Assembly: GCA_009774655.1 (NCBI GenBank)
Contig: VSOD01000042.1
Location: 1 to 15,950, forward strand
DNA length: 15,950 bases
Direction: 5' to 3'
DNA from: Lachnospiraceae bacterium
GTDB taxonomy: Bacteria; Bacillota_A; Clostridia; Lachnospirales; Lachnospiraceae
Shown here piece after piece: positions 14,625-15,950 of the stretch (position 1 is the stretch's first letter; every line of letters begins with the position of its first letter). The notes beneath the pieces are model-generated. The model worked only from the letters and a program-made list of their open reading frames with translations. It searched no databases and was not told where the DNA came from. The translations under genes and the position numbers were made by a program.

Positions 14625-15632
14625 ATGGCTGATATCAGTATCATAGGGGCAGGAAGCTGGGGGATTGCGCTGGCGGTGCTTTTGCATAAGAACGGACATC
14701 ATGTGACGGTCTGGTCCGTCATCGAGACGGAGATCAGGATGCTGCAGAAAGAGCGTGAACATAAAGACAAGCTGCCCGGGGTGAAGCTGCCGGAGGACAT
14801 GGTCTTTACGACGGATTTAGAGCAGGCGGTGAAGGGAGCGGAGGTGCTGGTGCTGGCGGTGCCGTCGCCCTATACGAGAAGCACTTCCCACAGCATGGCG
14901 TCTCTGGTAAAAGAAGGACAGGTGATTGTCAATGTGGCGAAGGGTATCGAGGAGAAAACGCTGCTCACCCTTTCCCAGATCATAGAAGAAGAGATTCCGC
15001 AGGCCAATGTGGCGGTGCTTTCCGGTCCTTCCCATGCGGAGGAAGTGGGAAGAGGGATTCCCACCACGATTGTTGTGGGAGCAAAGGACAAGGAGACGGC
15101 GGAATATCTGCAGAATATCTTTATGAATGAAGTGTTCCGTGTCTATATCAGCCCGGACGTGCTGGGTATTGAGCTGGGGGCGGCTTTGAAAAATGTGGTG
15201 GCTCTGGCGGCGGGTATCGCCGACGGCCTGGGCTACGGGGATAACACGAAGGCGGCGCTGATCACCAGAGGCATTACCGAGATCGCCAGACTGGGCGTGG
15301 CCATGGGCGGCAGGTTCGAGACTTTCTGCGGACTGACGGGGATCGGAGACCTGATCGTGACCTGTGCCTCCATGCACTCACGCAACAGGCGGGCCGGCAT
15401 CCTGATCGGACAGGGCTACACGATGAAGCAGGCCATGGATGAGGTGAAGATGGTGGTGGAAGGCGTGTATTCCGCCAAGGCGGCCATGGGTCTGGCGAAA
15501 AAGTTTGACGTACAGCTGCCTATTATCGAGCAGGTCAACGCGGTGCTGTTCGAGGGACAGCTGGCGGACGAGGCTGTTAAAAATTTAATGCTGCGGGATA
15601 AGAAGATCGAGAATCCGCTGCTGCCCTGGTAA
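14625..15632 (+). CDS. gpsA: NAD(P)-dependent glycerol-3-phosphate dehydrogenase
   Basis: A 335-residue cytosolic enzyme that reduces dihydroxyacetone phosphate to sn-glycerol 3-phosphate for phospholipid synthesis. The N-terminal Rossmann fold has the dinucleotide motif GAGSWG at residues 8-13. VAKGIE near 104-109, SGPSHAEEVGRG near 134-145, and the catalytic block ALKNVVALAAGIADGLGYGD with Lys189 follow. GLTGIGDLIVTC and SRNRRAG complete the signature. Length is normal. The start at 14625 is preferred over the ATG at 14613, because GGAGG at 14615-14619 sits five bases before it and the earlier ATG has no ribosome site. It supplies PlsY, encoded just upstream, so the pair forms a phospholipid-precursor unit. 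A terminator overlaps its last codons. Confidence 0.97.
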   Translation: MADISIIGAGSWGIALAVLLHKNGHHVTVWSVIETEIRMLQKEREHKDKLPGVKLPEDMVFTTDLEQAVKGAEVLVLAVPSPYTRSTSHSMASLVKEGQVIVNVAKGIEEKTLLTLSQIIEEEIPQANVAVLSGPSHAEEVGRGIPTTIVVGAKDKETAEYLQNIFMNEVFRVYISPDVLGIELGAALKNVVALAAGIADGLGYGDNTKAALITRGITEIARLGVAMGGRFETFCGLTGIGDLIVTCASMHSRNRRAGILIGQGYTMKQAMDEVKMVVEGVYSAKAAMGLAKKFDVQLPIIEQVNAVLFEGQLADEAVKNLMLRDKKIENPLLPW

Positions 15633-15658
15633 AGGGCCGGCAGCGGATTTTGGCTTTT
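15612..15658 (+). terminator. Intrinsic terminator overlapping the end of gpsA
   Basis: AATCCGCTGCTGCCCT at 15612-15627 pairs with AGGGCCGGCAGCGGATT at 15633-15649, with one short mismatch, followed by a T-rich tail (TTTTGGCTTTTT). The left arm is made of the last gpsA codons and the stop codon TAA at 15630-15632 lies in the loop. This should end the DUF512-der-plsY-gpsA operon. Confidence 0.85.
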
Positions 15659-15665
15659 TGAAATG

Positions 15666-15716
15666 AGAGTTTAACTTTTAACTTTACAGAAAAAGTTAAA
15701 AAAGTTAAAATACTCT
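15666..15716 (+). promoter_or_regulatory. Promoter embedded in an AT-rich palindrome, upstream of the last gene
   Basis: TTTACA (15683-15688) and TAAAAT (15706-15711) are 17 bases apart, a good sigma-A promoter. The whole region is an imperfect palindrome: AGAGT (15666-15670) with TTAAC and TTAAC repeats on the left is mirrored by two GTTAA repeats and ACTCT (15712-15716) on the right. An operator for a repressor is the natural reading. A weak hairpin is the alternative. Confidence 0.6.
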
Positions 15717-15733
15717 TGTAAGGAGGAACGTGT

Positions 15734-15950
15734 ATGTCGAAAGAAGAGTATGGCAGGATCATGGCAGAGATTGAGACTTTGCCAGGTGGCGGTATCACTT
15801 ACAAGAAAATAAACGGCAGAGAGTATGCTTATTATCAGTGGCGGGAAGCCGGCAGGCAGCATTCCAGAAGAGCAAAAGGCGAGGAACTGGAGATGCTGAC
15901 AAAACAGATCGAAAGAAGGAAAGAACTGCAAAATCTGCTGAAACAAATAA
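15734..15950 (+). CDS. Hypothetical protein, N-terminal part only (3' truncated by window)
   Basis: Translation from the ATG at 15734 is open to the window end (72 codons), and AGGAGG sits seven bases upstream, so this is a real gene start. The visible part has a short helix (KEEYGRIMAEIETLP), a beta-type stretch with basic and aromatic residues (ITYKKINGREYAYYQWREAG, then RQHSRRAKGEE) and a charged helix (LEMLTKQIERRKELQNLLKQI). I recall similar N-terminal modules on clostridial hypothetical proteins, some of them predicted ATPases with a P-loop further on, but nothing here proves that. It has its own promoter and lies after the terminator of the housekeeping operon, so it is not part of it. 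The KKINGREYAYYQW segment suggests a small nucleic-acid or protein binding module; this is a guess. Confidence 0.7.
   Translation, partial: MSKEEYGRIMAEIETLPGGGITYKKINGREYAYYQWREAGRQHSRRAKGEELEMLTKQIERRKELQNLLKQI

Noticed and set aside
15666..15716. Possible transposon end or attachment site.
   Set aside because: The palindrome fits a promoter-operator, and no matching copy, target duplication or recombinase is visible in the window.
1..15950. CRISPR array, tRNA, rRNA or riboswitch.
   Set aside because: No regularly spaced repeats, no cloverleaf or rRNA-like stretches, and the gaps are too short or lack a known riboswitch pattern.

Overview
The window looks like chromosomal DNA of a low-to-mid GC anaerobic Firmicute, most likely a Lachnospiraceae-type clostridium. 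This rests on AGGAGG-type ribosome sites, Gram-positive style two-component genes, a CUT1 sugar transporter without its own ATPase gene, and the gene order DUF512 radical SAM protein - der - plsY - gpsA, which I recall as typical of Clostridia. No rRNA, tRNA, CRISPR array or insertion sequence is visible.

Region 1 (1-5820) is a carbohydrate uptake and catabolism locus. It has a 5'-truncated solute-binding protein, a strong intercistronic hairpin, and two CUT1 permeases, all on the plus strand. A convergent RpiR/MurR-type regulator with an SIS domain follows on the minus strand. Divergent from the regulator is a tight two-gene operon: an ADP-dependent glucokinase/phosphofructokinase-family sugar kinase and a class II ketose-bisphosphate aldolase. 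The likely logic is sugar import, phosphorylation to a sugar bisphosphate, aldol cleavage to triose phosphates, and control by a regulator that senses a phosphosugar. Palindromes between the regulator and the kinase are the best operator candidates. The sugar cannot be named from sequence.

Region 2 (5821-9716) is a two-component system: an OmpR-type response regulator and a 980-residue histidine kinase with six predicted membrane segments, a very large extracytoplasmic domain and an unusual charged N-terminal tail. It ends at a bidirectional intrinsic terminator shared with the convergent prs gene.

Region 3 (9717-15660) is housekeeping. prs (PRPP synthetase) is on the minus strand. Divergent from it, through promoters whose -35 boxes touch back to back, runs the operon of a PDZ/radical SAM/DUF512 protein, der (ribosome assembly GTPase), plsY and gpsA (phospholipid precursor synthesis). 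An intrinsic terminator whose loop contains the gpsA stop codon closes it.

Region 4 (15661-15950) starts an independently promoted gene of unknown function that runs off the window. Its promoter lies inside an AT-rich palindrome. It is the only accessory-looking gene here. I saw no clear new multi-gene defence or mobile system; the most interesting items are the ADP-kinase/aldolase module with its palindromic control region, the unusual sensor kinase, and this last gene.
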